A stretch of 64,000 nucleotides of DNA, taken from assembly GCA_035647615.1 (NCBI GenBank), contig DASRND010000036.1, positions 357,716-421,715 on the forward strand, read 5' to 3'. A program made the position numbers and the translations under genes. The notes under the pieces were generated by a model. The model was not told the origin of the DNA. It was given only the letters and a program-made list of their open reading frames with translations, and ran no database searches. Shown piece by piece: positions 25,977 through 34,140 of the stretch (positions within the stretch are counted from its first letter, which is position 1; each line of letters begins with the position of its first letter). This DNA is from Bacteroidales bacterium. Lineage in GTDB: Bacteria > Bacteroidota > Bacteroidia > Bacteroidales > 4484-276.

Positions 25977-27842
25977 TTAACCTCTTCCTTCCCCCTTTTT
26001 CTTCCGGTGCAACTGTATGATGCTGTTGAGCATGGCTTCGGTCTTGGAAGCGCCTTCGCCCAGCAGAAACCCGATTTGCTGCACCATCTCCAGGTTTTGA
26101 TCGATCACCTCGGTCACGCGCTGGATAATCTGTTCGTTGCGCACCTCGGGCGAAAACATATCGCGCACAATGCCACCGGCCACTTTGCCTGGCTTTATCG
26201 AGAAAACACTCAGGTTTAAAAAAGCCTCTTCAATCTTCACATCACGGCTCAAAATATCCTCACCGGTGTCGAGCACATTCTGGAAAACTTTATAAAACTG
26301 CACCGGCACCAGTGTCTTCAGATTGGCACCACGCAGTCCGGGAATGATTTCGTCGATCTCGTGTGCCTCGTCGCCCAGCAGCTCTACAAAGCTTCGATTC
26401 GAAGAGACTATCTTCAGCTTTTCATCCACAATCACCACCCCCGAAGGAATCTGGTTGAGGATGGCGCGCGAAGTTTCCAGCTTATCATTGATCAGCTCAC
26501 TAGTAGCACTCAGCTCGAGCATTTCGTGTTTCAGCTTCTCCTGTTCTGCTGTCTGACGCGTGTTGCTTTCGCGCAGGGTGGCGATATAATTATTTTTATT
26601 TTTTATATTAAATTCCAGGCACATATCCGTACGGGTAAGCCCTTGTGCCACGCCTTTGGCAAAGGCATAGCAATTTTCGAATCCACATCCGTGACATGCC
26701 TCCGTTGTAGTGGCTTTTCCAGTTTTCCCGAGCAGCGCCAGCACCTCATCAATTCGCTTTTGCGGTGGAGCGGGCAGCCGTTGGTCGTCGGGCACGTGGA
26801 TGCGGCTGAGATCGAGCGTGGCAAATTCTTCCATAGCCTGCTGCCAGACAGCTTCATCGGTTCCTGCCAAGCGTCGCTGCGAATATCCTGTTACCAGAGC
26901 GTCGCGCAGATGCTTGTCGCCACCCGCGGTCATGCCTGGCCCCATTACACAACCATTGTTATAAAAAATATTGAAATGATGCCGGATCTGGTCGATGTTT
27001 TTGCCAAAAGACGCCACGGCCTGCAATGCTTCCGGATCACCTTCCGCCGTTAATGCAGTACCATCAATCAGATTCTGGCAGATGCCGCCCGCCTCCAGTA
27101 TACCGCTGCTGATGGGATACAACGAACCCATGCGTCCGTGCGGCGGATCAAAATCAGAATATTCAAGCTGACTTTCATGGATGTGATGCTCCTGAAACAA
27201 AGCGCGCAACTCCGTAAAAGTGATCACTGCATCCACACCATTTTCGCCGTCAGCACCAGCATGCGCCTTTGCGGCGATACACGGACCAATGTAAACCGTA
27301 CGAAGTTCTTCCCCAAACTTCTGCCGCATTACGCCCGCCATGGCCTGCATAGGAGCGACGATAGGCGCAAGGTTGTCGGTAAGATGCGGATAAAATTTCG
27401 TAACGAAAGCCACCATGGCCGGGCAGTTGGCCATAAGATAAAACTTGCCACGGGTCCGTTCAAAAAGATTTTTATAGGCGCGTGCCACCAAATCGACGCC
27501 AAAGGAAGCATCAGCTACTACCTCGAAGCCAAGCTGCCGAATCATCTCTACAAACTTGCGATAGTCGGTGATGTCGGGAAATTCGCCAGAGATACTTGGA
27601 TCGACCAGAGCGGCCACTTTTTCGTTGGATTGCAGCAACTGTCTCACCTGGCTAATCGATTCGAGATAAGTTATAGCGCCATCGGCACAGGCGCGCACAC
27701 AGGCGCCGCAACCTATGCACCTCTCATGCTCGATTACCGGTGGCTCGTTGGCCGCAACAATGCGAATAGCATGCACCGGGCATACCCGTGCACATTGCTG
27801 ACAGTCGGTGCATTTTTCTGTATCGATCCGGATAAGGTTCAT
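25977..27842 (-). CDS. Sensory [FeFe]-hydrogenase-like protein with PAS domain
   Basis: A 621-residue soluble protein. Domains: two [4Fe-4S] motifs (Cys11-21 and 42-52), a hydrogenase-like H-domain (about 70-345), a CxxC-type Fe-S domain (ACHGCGFENC, 382-391, with Cys408), a coiled coil (425-455) and a PAS domain (about 456-570). H-cluster ligand positions: L1 reads MANCPAM (Cys140), L2 IGPCIA (Cys188), L3 YNNGCVMGPG (Cys298). Compared with catalytic enzymes the first L3 Cys is Tyr294, and the proton-donor Cys before Cys140 is Asn. It therefore resembles group C sensory proteins, expected to read H2 or redox state and signal through PAS to the phosphatase downstream. Enzymatic turnover seems unlikely. 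Confidence 0.87.
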   Translation of the reverse strand: MNLIRIDTEKCTDCQQCARVCPVHAIRIVAANEPPVIEHERCIGCGACVRACADGAITYLESISQVRQLLQSNEKVAALVDPSISGEFPDITDYRKFVEMIRQLGFEVVADASFGVDLVARAYKNLFERTRGKFYLMANCPAMVAFVTKFYPHLTDNLAPIVAPMQAMAGVMRQKFGEELRTVYIGPCIAAKAHAGADGENGVDAVITFTELRALFQEHHIHESQLEYSDFDPPHGRMGSLYPISSGILEAGGICQNLIDGTALTAEGDPEALQAVASFGKNIDQIRHHFNIFYNNGCVMGPGMTAGGDKHLRDALVTGYSQRRLAGTDEAVWQQAMEEFATLDLSRIHVPDDQRLPAPPQKRIDEVLALLGKTGKATTTEACHGCGFENCYAFAKGVAQGLTRTDMCLEFNIKNKNNYIATLRESNTRQTAEQEKLKHEMLELSATSELINDKLETSRAILNQIPSGVVIVDEKLKIVSSNRSFVELLGDEAHEIDEIIPGLRGANLKTLVPVQFYKVFQNVLDTGEDILSRDVKIEEAFLNLSVFSIKPGKVAGGIVRDMFSPEVRNEQIIQRVTEVIDQNLEMVQQIGFLLGEGASKTEAMLNSIIQLHRKKKGEGRG

Positions 27843-28093
27843 GTTTTGTTGAATAAAGCTTTATCAAGTATGTCGATGATGGTTTCCGATGTAATATTAT
27901 TGTAACGATGCTGGTTGATTTCAATTGCCGGTCCGCTTTCGCAATTGCCAAAGCAGTGTTTCCCTTTGAAATTTACTTTGTGGGTAAGCTGGCGCTCGGA
28001 CAAATAACTTTTAACTAGTTGAACCAAATGCTTATTCCCCCGTGCAAAGCAGGAACTTCCCAAACAAATTACGATTTCTGTTTTCTGTAGCAT
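27839..28093 (-). CDS. Small thioredoxin-like [2Fe-2S] ferredoxin
   Basis: An 84-residue protein starting at ATG 28093 (MLQKTEIVICLGSSCFARGN). Four cysteines at 10, 15, 47 and 51 are arranged as C-x4-C...C-x3-C, the cluster-binding pattern of NuoE/HydC C-terminal domains and thioredoxin-like [2Fe-2S] ferredoxins. It lacks the N-terminal helical part of HydC. Its TGA overlaps the ATG of the sensor gene (ATGA), so the two are translationally coupled. It probably delivers electrons to, or reads them from, the hydrogenase-like sensor. An upstream in-frame ATG at 28168 would add a hydrophobic stretch and overlap the palindrome, so I rejected it. Confidence 0.85.
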   Translation of the reverse strand: MLQKTEIVICLGSSCFARGNKHLVQLVKSYLSERQLTHKVNFKGKHCFGNCESGPAIEINQHRYNNITSETIIDILDKALFNKT

Positions 28094-28142
28094 GAATCTA
28101 TTAAAAATTGCGTGAGCAAATATCCATAAAAAAACGACGCAA

Positions 28143-28166
28143 GATTTTTTTAACGTTAAAAAAATC
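28143..28166. promoter_or_regulatory. 24-bp perfect palindrome in the divergent hydrogenase promoter region
   Basis: The sequence is fully self-complementary about the centre between 28154 and 28155, core TTTTTAACGTTAAAAA flanked by GAT and ATC. It lies between the two divergent operons, just upstream of the hydC promoter elements. It looks like a dimer-binding operator; the regulator is unknown. Rex (encoded 6 kb away) is one candidate, although the core differs from the known TTGTTAA half-sites. Confidence 0.6.
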
Positions 28167-28169
28167 ACG

Positions 28170-28203
28170 TTGTGAATTTAATAACATAAATATATTATTT
28201 TTG
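28170..28203 (+). promoter_or_regulatory. Predicted promoter of hydCBA
   Basis: A perfect -7 box TATTTTTG lies at 28196-28203. Upstream, TTGTGAA (28170-28176) could serve as a weak -33 element, and it is also identical to one half of the classic Rex operator (TTGTGAA-N6-TTCACAA). The right half (AACATAA) fits poorly. Transcription would start near 28210. Confidence 0.4.
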
Positions 28204-28237
28204 GCAGTGGTTCAACAAAAACGATAAAAACGGCTGC

Positions 28238-28702
28238 ATGAGCACTATCCAAAACATTTTACGTAAATACCCAACCCCTGATCGCAGCTTGCTGTTGCCC
28301 ATCCTCCAGGAGGTGCAACGCAGCGAAGGTTACATTCCGGCGGAAGCGGTAATTATGATCAGCGACTATCTGAAAATTCCTACCAGTAAAGTCTATTCTG
28401 TATCGGCATTTTACGAAAGGTTCCGGTTCGCTCCCGGTGCCAAATATGCAATCTGTCTGTGTGACGGAACGGCCTGTCACATGGAAAAATCCGGATTATT
28501 AATTAAGGAATTTGAAAAACAACTGGGCATTACCACCGGACAAATTACCCGCGACAAGCTTTTTAGCCTCAACACTTCAACGTGCATGGGCGCCTGCGGA
28601 AAAGCTCCGGTAGTAAGGATCAACAACGATTTCCACACCGGTGTCACCATCGAACAGGTTGCTGAACTACTCAATTCCATCAAAAATCAGGAGGAGAAAT
28701 AA
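28238..28702 (+). CDS. hydC: HydC, NuoE-like subunit of NAD-linked [FeFe] hydrogenase
   Basis: A 154-residue protein: N-terminal helical bundle (1-60) and a thioredoxin-like [2Fe-2S] domain with ligands Cys75, Cys80, Cys116 and Cys120 (CDGTAC and TCMGAC). It matches NuoE/HydC, which passes electrons within the HydABC complex. That complex couples NAD(H) and ferredoxin to H2 by flavin-based electron bifurcation or confurcation. The last A of the TAA stop is the first base of the hydB ATG (TAATG), a tight coupling. It is the first gene of the plus-strand operon that leaves the divergent promoter region. Confidence 0.92.
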   Translation: MSTIQNILRKYPTPDRSLLLPILQEVQRSEGYIPAEAVIMISDYLKIPTSKVYSVSAFYERFRFAPGAKYAICLCDGTACHMEKSGLLIKEFEKQLGITTGQITRDKLFSLNTSTCMGACGKAPVVRINNDFHTGVTIEQVAELLNSIKNQEEK

Positions 28703-30645
28703 TGGAAGACGCCACTGCCAACACCCGCTTTTTGATTGACAATCTGGTACTCAACTTTACCAACGAATACAGCGACGAAGTACATATGCGCCGTGAGCTA
28801 CTGCTGCACGACAACCTGCGCAAGCCAGTAATTTATGTCGGGATGGGAACCTGCGGAATTGCCGCCGGAGCCGAACAAACCCTCGCAGCGATAACAGAAT
28901 ACCTGTCCCACAACCGGATTGACGCCGAGGTGGTGGAGGTTGGATGCTTTGGTCTGTGCAGTGCCGAGCCACTCATGGACTTTCAGATGCCTGGAAAAGC
29001 ACGTGTGAGCTTTCAGAAAGTTCACCCTGCCGACGTTCCCGGCCTGCTCGACGAGTGCTTCCACAACCAGCTCTCCGGTAACCATGTGCTGGGACAGGTT
29101 CGCAACGAAAACCATGAATATTATCACGACCTGCCCATCATTAACGACCTGCCGTTTTTTAAACATCAAAAACGCATCCTGCTTTACGATTGTGGTGAGA
29201 TAGCACCTTCCAGCCTCGACGAGTACCTGGCACGCGATGGCTACAAAGCCTTTATGAAAGCCATCCTTAACTACCCGCCCGAAGAAGTTTGTGAAATCCT
29301 TGTGAGCAGTGGCCTGCGCGGGCGTGGCGGTGGGGGATATTCCACAGGCGAAAAATGGAAAAAAGTGCGCAACAGTGCTGACGACCAGAAATATTTGATT
29401 TGTAATGCCGACGAGAGCGATCCAGGCGCGTACATGGACAGATCACTGGTAGAAGGAAATCCGCACCGCCTGCTCGAAGGCATTGCCATTGCTGCCTATG
29501 CCATTGGCGCCAGCAAGGCATACATTTACATACGCTGCGAGTATACCATAGCTGTAAAACGCCTGAAGCTTGCCCTCGAACAAGCCTATAAATTTGGTTT
29601 CCTGGGCAACAGTATCGGCAAGAGCGGCTTTAGTCTGCAGGTTTATCTGCGCGAAGGACCCGGCGCTTTTGTGTGTGGGGAAGAGACTGCGTTGATAAAA
29701 AGTTTGGAAGGCCGGCGCGGCGTTCCCACCAACAAGCCTCCCTATCCCAGCGAAAAAGGCCTTTTTAATAAACCTACCGCCATCAACAATGTCGAAACGC
29801 TCTCCAATGTGCCGCTGATCCTGCTGCATGGCCCGGAGTGGTTCAGGCAAATGGGTACCGCCACCAGCACAGGCACCAAGCTATTTGCACTTAGCGGCGA
29901 CACCCTCCATACCGGAGTGGTGGAAGTGCCCTTTGGCACAACTGTTCACGACATCATTTATAACATCGGCGGCGGATTAAAAGAAGACAAAAAACTAAAA
30001 GCAGTACAGATTGGTGGACCCTCGGGAAGTTTGATTCCTGAGAGCCAAACCGACATCACCATCGACTATCAAAGTTTCGGCACAGAAAACCTCATCATGG
30101 GATCGGGAGGCATGGTAGTAATGGACGAAACCAAGTGCATTGTCGATATCGTAAAATACTTTATCAACTTCCTGCAAAAGGAATCGTGCGGCAAATGCAT
30201 CCCCTGCCGCGAAGGCACCAACCGGATGTTTAAAATCCTGGAAGCCATCACTCACCGCCCCGTAGAGGACGCCAGACATGAATCGTTGTCGCGTTTCAAG
30301 GGCATTATGCAGCTCGAAAGCCTGGCATCGGTAATCAAAGAAACTTCGCTGTGCGGACTGGGCAAGACGGCACCCAACCCGGTGTTGACGGCATTAAAGT
30401 GGTTCAGAGAGGAATTTGAAGAGCATATCTACGAGCGTCGCTGTCGTGCCAATGTATGCAAGGATCTGCGCACCTTCATCATCAGTGCCGAGCGCTGCAC
30501 CGGCTGCATGGTTTGCCTTCGCAAGTGCCCCGAAGATGCTATTGTAGGAGCAGCACACCAGCCGCATTTTATCATTCAGGAAAAATGCAATAGCTGCGGT
30601 ATCTGCTTCGACGTTTGTAAATTTACAGCTATCGATATTTTATAA
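28702..30645 (+). CDS. hydB: HydB, NuoF-like flavin subunit
   Basis: A 647-residue subunit with an N-terminal thioredoxin-like [2Fe-2S] domain (about 40-120), an FMN/NAD(H)-binding NuoF domain (GLRGRGGGGYSTG, 205-217; CNADESDPGAYMDRSL), an SLBB domain, a [4Fe-4S] motif SCGKCIPCREG (about 493-503) with SLCGLG, and two C-terminal ferredoxin-type clusters (CTGCMVCLRKCP and CNSCGICFDVC). This is the site of NADH/NAD+ exchange and the presumed bifurcation site. In the N-terminal domain I see Cys at 51, 82 and 86 at cluster positions but Gly at the expected first Cys (VGMGTC), so that cluster may be incomplete or have another ligand. Confidence 0.93.
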   Translation: MEDATANTRFLIDNLVLNFTNEYSDEVHMRRELLLHDNLRKPVIYVGMGTCGIAAGAEQTLAAITEYLSHNRIDAEVVEVGCFGLCSAEPLMDFQMPGKARVSFQKVHPADVPGLLDECFHNQLSGNHVLGQVRNENHEYYHDLPIINDLPFFKHQKRILLYDCGEIAPSSLDEYLARDGYKAFMKAILNYPPEEVCEILVSSGLRGRGGGGYSTGEKWKKVRNSADDQKYLICNADESDPGAYMDRSLVEGNPHRLLEGIAIAAYAIGASKAYIYIRCEYTIAVKRLKLALEQAYKFGFLGNSIGKSGFSLQVYLREGPGAFVCGEETALIKSLEGRRGVPTNKPPYPSEKGLFNKPTAINNVETLSNVPLILLHGPEWFRQMGTATSTGTKLFALSGDTLHTGVVEVPFGTTVHDIIYNIGGGLKEDKKLKAVQIGGPSGSLIPESQTDITIDYQSFGTENLIMGSGGMVVMDETKCIVDIVKYFINFLQKESCGKCIPCREGTNRMFKILEAITHRPVEDARHESLSRFKGIMQLESLASVIKETSLCGLGKTAPNPVLTALKWFREEFEEHIYERRCRANVCKDLRTFIISAERCTGCMVCLRKCPEDAIVGAAHQPHFIIQEKCNSCGICFDVCKFTAIDIL

Positions 30646-30706
30646 AAATACAATTCATTGCGGAATTTCAACGCCATCGGCTTCACAACAATAAGGCAGA
30701 AAGCTC

Positions 30707-32428
30707 ATGATATTTAATATAGAAGTAAACCAAAAGACGATAAAAGCACGCAAAGGCGACACAATACTGGAGACGCTTCGGCGCAACGGTATCACCGTAC
30801 CAACGCTGTGCAACATGGAGACATTTACGCCCACAGGAGCCTGTCGCATCTGCGTGGTAGAGATCGAAGGACGCAACGACCTGGTTCCCTCCTGCTCATA
30901 TCCTGTAGAAGAATGGATGAAAATCCATACCCATTCTCCACGCGTAATCCATGCCCGCAAAACAATTGTGGAGCTGCTGCTGTCGAGCCATCCCGACGAC
31001 TGCCTTTACTGCATCCGCAACGGAAACTGTGAACTGCAGGACCTGGCCGAGCAGCTGGGCATCCGCGAGCGCCGCCTGCCCATGGTGAAAACTTTTTTGA
31101 AACAAGACCCATCGAGCGCCAGCGTAGTGCGCGACTCAGCCAAGTGCGTTTTGTGCGGACGCTGCGTGCGCTTCTGCAAAGAACGCATCGGCATCTCCAC
31201 TCTCGACTTTATTGGCAAAGGGATGAAAACCCTTGTGGGTCCTACATTCAACAACCAGCTAAACGTATCCAATTGCATCAACTGCGGGCAATGCATCATG
31301 ATGTGCCCCACGGGAGCACTGCACGAAAAGGACAACATTAGCCAGGTGCAGCACGCACTGCAAGACCCGGAAAAATATACCGTAGTGCAAGTATCACCAA
31401 CGGTATCGGTGTCACTGGCCGAAGAGTTTAATGTAAAACCCGGCCGTGAGCTCGATGGCCTGCTGGTAGCCACACTGCGAAAAATAGGCTTCCGTAAAGT
31501 TTTTAAAACAGCTTTTGGCGCTGATATGATGGTGTTGCAAATTGTGGACGAGCTGATGCAACGCATCGAAGATAACACGCTCCTGCCCATGTTTTCGAGC
31601 GACTGTCCTGCTTTTGTAAAATACATGGAAGAGTACCACCACGACCTGCTGGATCACCTTTGCACATCCAAATCACCGCAGCAGATTACCGGCAGTCTTA
31701 TCAAACATCACTTTGCACGTCAGCAGAAAATCAAGGCCGAGACCATCCATTCGGTGTCGCTGATGCCCTGCACTGCCAAGAAGTTTGAAGCACAACGCGA
31801 CGAAAATACCCACCGCGGCATATCCGATGTGGATACTGTACTCACCACCCGCGAGCTGGCGCGACTTATCCGCCTTTACGGCCTCGACATACAGCAGGTT
31901 GCCCCCGAGCTGCCCGACTCGCCTTTTGCAATCCGCAGCTCGGCGGGAAAAATTGTGGGTGCCAGTGGCGGCGTGGCAGAAGCCGTGTACCGGACGATAT
32001 ATTTCAAGCTTACAGGCAAACAAATGGTCAATTTCAAAGTCACTGCTTTGCGTGGCAACAAAGCCATCAAAGAAGTGCATGCGAAAATAGGAAATACCAA
32101 AATTGGCTTTGCAGCGGTAAACGGGCTGGCCAATGTTTTTGATCTGATAAAACAAATCAAAGCCGGACGCGACGACCTTCATTTTATCGAGGTGATGGCC
32201 TGCCCGGGCAGTTGCATAAACGGTGGCGGACAACCACTGACCAAAAACACCAATGCCATCAATGCGCGCATAAAAACACTTTATGATATCGATGACAAAG
32301 AATCGATCAAGGTATCTCACAAAAATCCATCAGTTATCGATCTTCTCGAAAAATATCAGGGGCGCGAATATGAATCGTTTCGGGAGAATTTCAAGACATC
32401 TTTCCGCCCGCGCGAAGTGATGCGATAG
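30707..32428 (+). CDS. hydA: HydA, catalytic [FeFe] hydrogenase subunit with altered proton relay
   Basis: A 573-residue modular group A hydrogenase. N-terminal [2Fe-2S] domain (Cys35, 46, 49, 63), His-ligated [4Fe-4S] motif (HPDDCLYCIRNGNC, 95-108), two [4Fe-4S] motifs (CVLCGRCVRFC and CINCGQCIMMC), then the H-domain. All four H-cluster cysteines are present: Cys300 (SSDCPAF), Cys355 (LMPCTAKK), Cys499 and Cys503 (MACPGSCINGGG); Lys358 is also kept. Aligned without gaps to Clostridium pasteurianum CpI, the proton-path residues C299, E279 and S319 are Asp, Ile and Cys, while E282 and R286 are kept. It should reduce protons or oxidise H2 with HydBC, possibly with altered kinetics. Confidence 0.93.
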   Translation: MIFNIEVNQKTIKARKGDTILETLRRNGITVPTLCNMETFTPTGACRICVVEIEGRNDLVPSCSYPVEEWMKIHTHSPRVIHARKTIVELLLSSHPDDCLYCIRNGNCELQDLAEQLGIRERRLPMVKTFLKQDPSSASVVRDSAKCVLCGRCVRFCKERIGISTLDFIGKGMKTLVGPTFNNQLNVSNCINCGQCIMMCPTGALHEKDNISQVQHALQDPEKYTVVQVSPTVSVSLAEEFNVKPGRELDGLLVATLRKIGFRKVFKTAFGADMMVLQIVDELMQRIEDNTLLPMFSSDCPAFVKYMEEYHHDLLDHLCTSKSPQQITGSLIKHHFARQQKIKAETIHSVSLMPCTAKKFEAQRDENTHRGISDVDTVLTTRELARLIRLYGLDIQQVAPELPDSPFAIRSSAGKIVGASGGVAEAVYRTIYFKLTGKQMVNFKVTALRGNKAIKEVHAKIGNTKIGFAAVNGLANVFDLIKQIKAGRDDLHFIEVMACPGSCINGGGQPLTKNTNAINARIKTLYDIDDKESIKVSHKNPSVIDLLEKYQGREYESFRENFKTSFRPREVMR

Positions 32429-32568
32429 CGTTTTATCATTGCCAACAGGCCTTTTATTTTATTAATAAATGATTTGATTTTTAAAAACTGAACTACTTTC
32501 CGTATCAAACTGCCCTGCACCTGAGACGTTGAAATAAACTTGACTATGAATTCCAAAAATAACTGATC

Positions 32569-32955
32569 ATGAAAAAGACAATTCTTATTGTAGATGACGA
32601 CATGGATTATCTATATCAGCTAAAGTTGAAAATAGAAGGTTTCGGCTTTGAGGTTGTCACCGCCGACAGCCAGCACGAAGGCGAGCAGTTGATAGAAACC
32701 TTTAAGCCCGACCTGGCTATTCTTGATCTGATGATGGAAAATGAAGACAGTGGCTTTGTACTCAGCTACAAGATGAAAAAAAAGTATCCCGATGTACCCA
32801 TAATAATAGCTAGCTGCGTTACAGCCGAAACCGGTATGTCGTTCGATCTGAGTGAAGAGAGCGATCATCAATGGATCAAAGCCGACCTGTTTCTCGACAA
32901 AGGCTTCCGCGGCGATCAATTGGAGAAGGAGATTAAGAAGCTATTGAAGATATAG
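32569..32955 (+). CDS. Single-domain response regulator
   Basis: A 128-residue CheY-like receiver without output domain. The acidic pair is in ILIVDDDMDYL (Asp9-Asp11), the phospho-acceptor is Asp53 (LAILDLMMENEDSGF), with Lys111 (FLDKG) and Ser/Thr in ASCVTAE near 82-85, so it looks able to be phosphorylated. An insert of about ten residues around 88-104 is typical of a subset of Bacteroidota regulators. It lies 140 bp after hydA and 5 bp before the receiver-kinase gene, so it is the obvious target of that kinase. Confidence 0.88.
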   Translation: MKKTILIVDDDMDYLYQLKLKIEGFGFEVVTADSQHEGEQLIETFKPDLAILDLMMENEDSGFVLSYKMKKKYPDVPIIIASCVTAETGMSFDLSEESDHQWIKADLFLDKGFRGDQLEKEIKKLLKI

Positions 32956-32960
32956 CTGCT

Positions 32961-34130
32961 ATGGCAACATTAAAAATCCTGGTGGTCGACAATGAGCCGG
33001 ACATCCGTTCGAGGGTGACACGCATCCTGCGCAACTTCAAAGTGGATTATCCTTTTATGGATCAGGTGTACGAATTTGAAATTTCGGAGGCAGGCACAGG
33101 CGAGGAAGCCATCGAACAAATCGACCGGAAGCAGCCCGACATTATGCTGCTCGAAAACAAACTTCCGGGCATAAAGGGCGTGATGGTACTCGAAGACATC
33201 CGCAACAAAAAATTAGATATTTCTGTGGTGATGATCACTGAATATGCCTCGTCGGAGTTGGCCGTTAAGATTGCCAACGACGATGCTGTCGACTTTATTC
33301 AAAAACCAATTACACCACAGGAGCTCAAGTCGTCGCTCAAAACAATTACCAAAAAAATATACCTGAAACGCATGGCGCGCAAGATGGCGCCCAAAGACAA
33401 ACAGGTACGGTTTCAGTTTCTTTCGGTGCTGTCGCACGAGCTTAAAGCCCCGCTCAATGCCGTGGAAGGCTATCTGAACATGGTAAAAGAACGCCAGCTG
33501 GGGACCAATCTTAACGATTACAACGAACTGATAGACCGCTCGCTAAAAAGACTTCATGGAATGCGCAGCCTGATCTTAGATCTGCTGGATCTTTCCAAAA
33601 TAGAATCGGGTGTGCGAAGCCAACGACCCAAAAATACTGACCTGGTTGAAATTGCCCGCAACGCCATCGATACCATAATGCCTTTCGCCATTCAAAAAGA
33701 GGTAACTGTAAACCTGGACGCTCCCGAAAAGCTCGTGATGATGTTTGATGCCAACGAGATAGAAATCATCTTCAACAACCTTATTTCTAACGCCATCAAA
33801 TACAACCACCAGGGCGGCACCATAGATATCACTTTACGATCCGAAGATCATCAAACCATGATAAGTGTAAAGGATACGGGCATAGGCATCAGCCAGGAAG
33901 ATCAGGAAAGGCTTTTCAAAGATTTCGTCCGTATAAAAACCAGTCAAACCAAAAATATCACCGGCAGCGGCCTGGGATTGTCGATCGTGAAAAAGGTGGT
34001 GGAACTCAATAAAGGTCATATCACGGTAGAAAGCCAACCCGGCCAGGGAAGCACCTTCAGCATTTGGCTGCCCGTACCCGACAGGAAAGATGACAAACCT
34101 TTATCCACCTCTGCCAGCGCAACTTCCTAA
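32961..34130 (+). CDS. Receiver-histidine kinase with Glu at the phospho-acceptor site
   Basis: A 389-residue soluble protein with an N-terminal receiver (about 5-125), a HisKA domain with a normal H-box (SVLSHELKAPLNAVEGYL, His159) and a HATPase domain (NNLISNAIKYN; DTGIGISQ; GSGLGLSIVKK). In the receiver, the motif that normally reads LLDxxLPG is MLLENKLPG, so Glu65 replaces the phospho-acceptor Asp. Thr93 and Lys115 are kept. Glu often mimics the phosphorylated state, so the receiver may be locked on or act only as an interaction domain. There is no membrane segment: the signal is cytoplasmic, in keeping with a hydrogenase or redox input. Confidence 0.87.
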   Translation: MATLKILVVDNEPDIRSRVTRILRNFKVDYPFMDQVYEFEISEAGTGEEAIEQIDRKQPDIMLLENKLPGIKGVMVLEDIRNKKLDISVVMITEYASSELAVKIANDDAVDFIQKPITPQELKSSLKTITKKIYLKRMARKMAPKDKQVRFQFLSVLSHELKAPLNAVEGYLNMVKERQLGTNLNDYNELIDRSLKRLHGMRSLILDLLDLSKIESGVRSQRPKNTDLVEIARNAIDTIMPFAIQKEVTVNLDAPEKLVMMFDANEIEIIFNNLISNAIKYNHQGGTIDITLRSEDHQTMISVKDTGIGISQEDQERLFKDFVRIKTSQTKNITGSGLGLSIVKKVVELNKGHITVESQPGQGSTFSIWLPVPDRKDDKPLSTSASATS

Positions 34131-34140
34131 TCCTGGAGCC

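Noticed and set aside
25977..27842. Second catalytic hydrogenase
   Set aside because: The L3 motif has only one Cys, the proton-donor Cys is Asn, and a PAS domain follows; it fits a sensor better than an enzyme.
28143..28166. Palindrome as a transcription terminator
   Set aside because: It has no loop, is AU-only apart from three G-C pairs in each full duplex, and lies in a divergent promoter region rather than after a gene.
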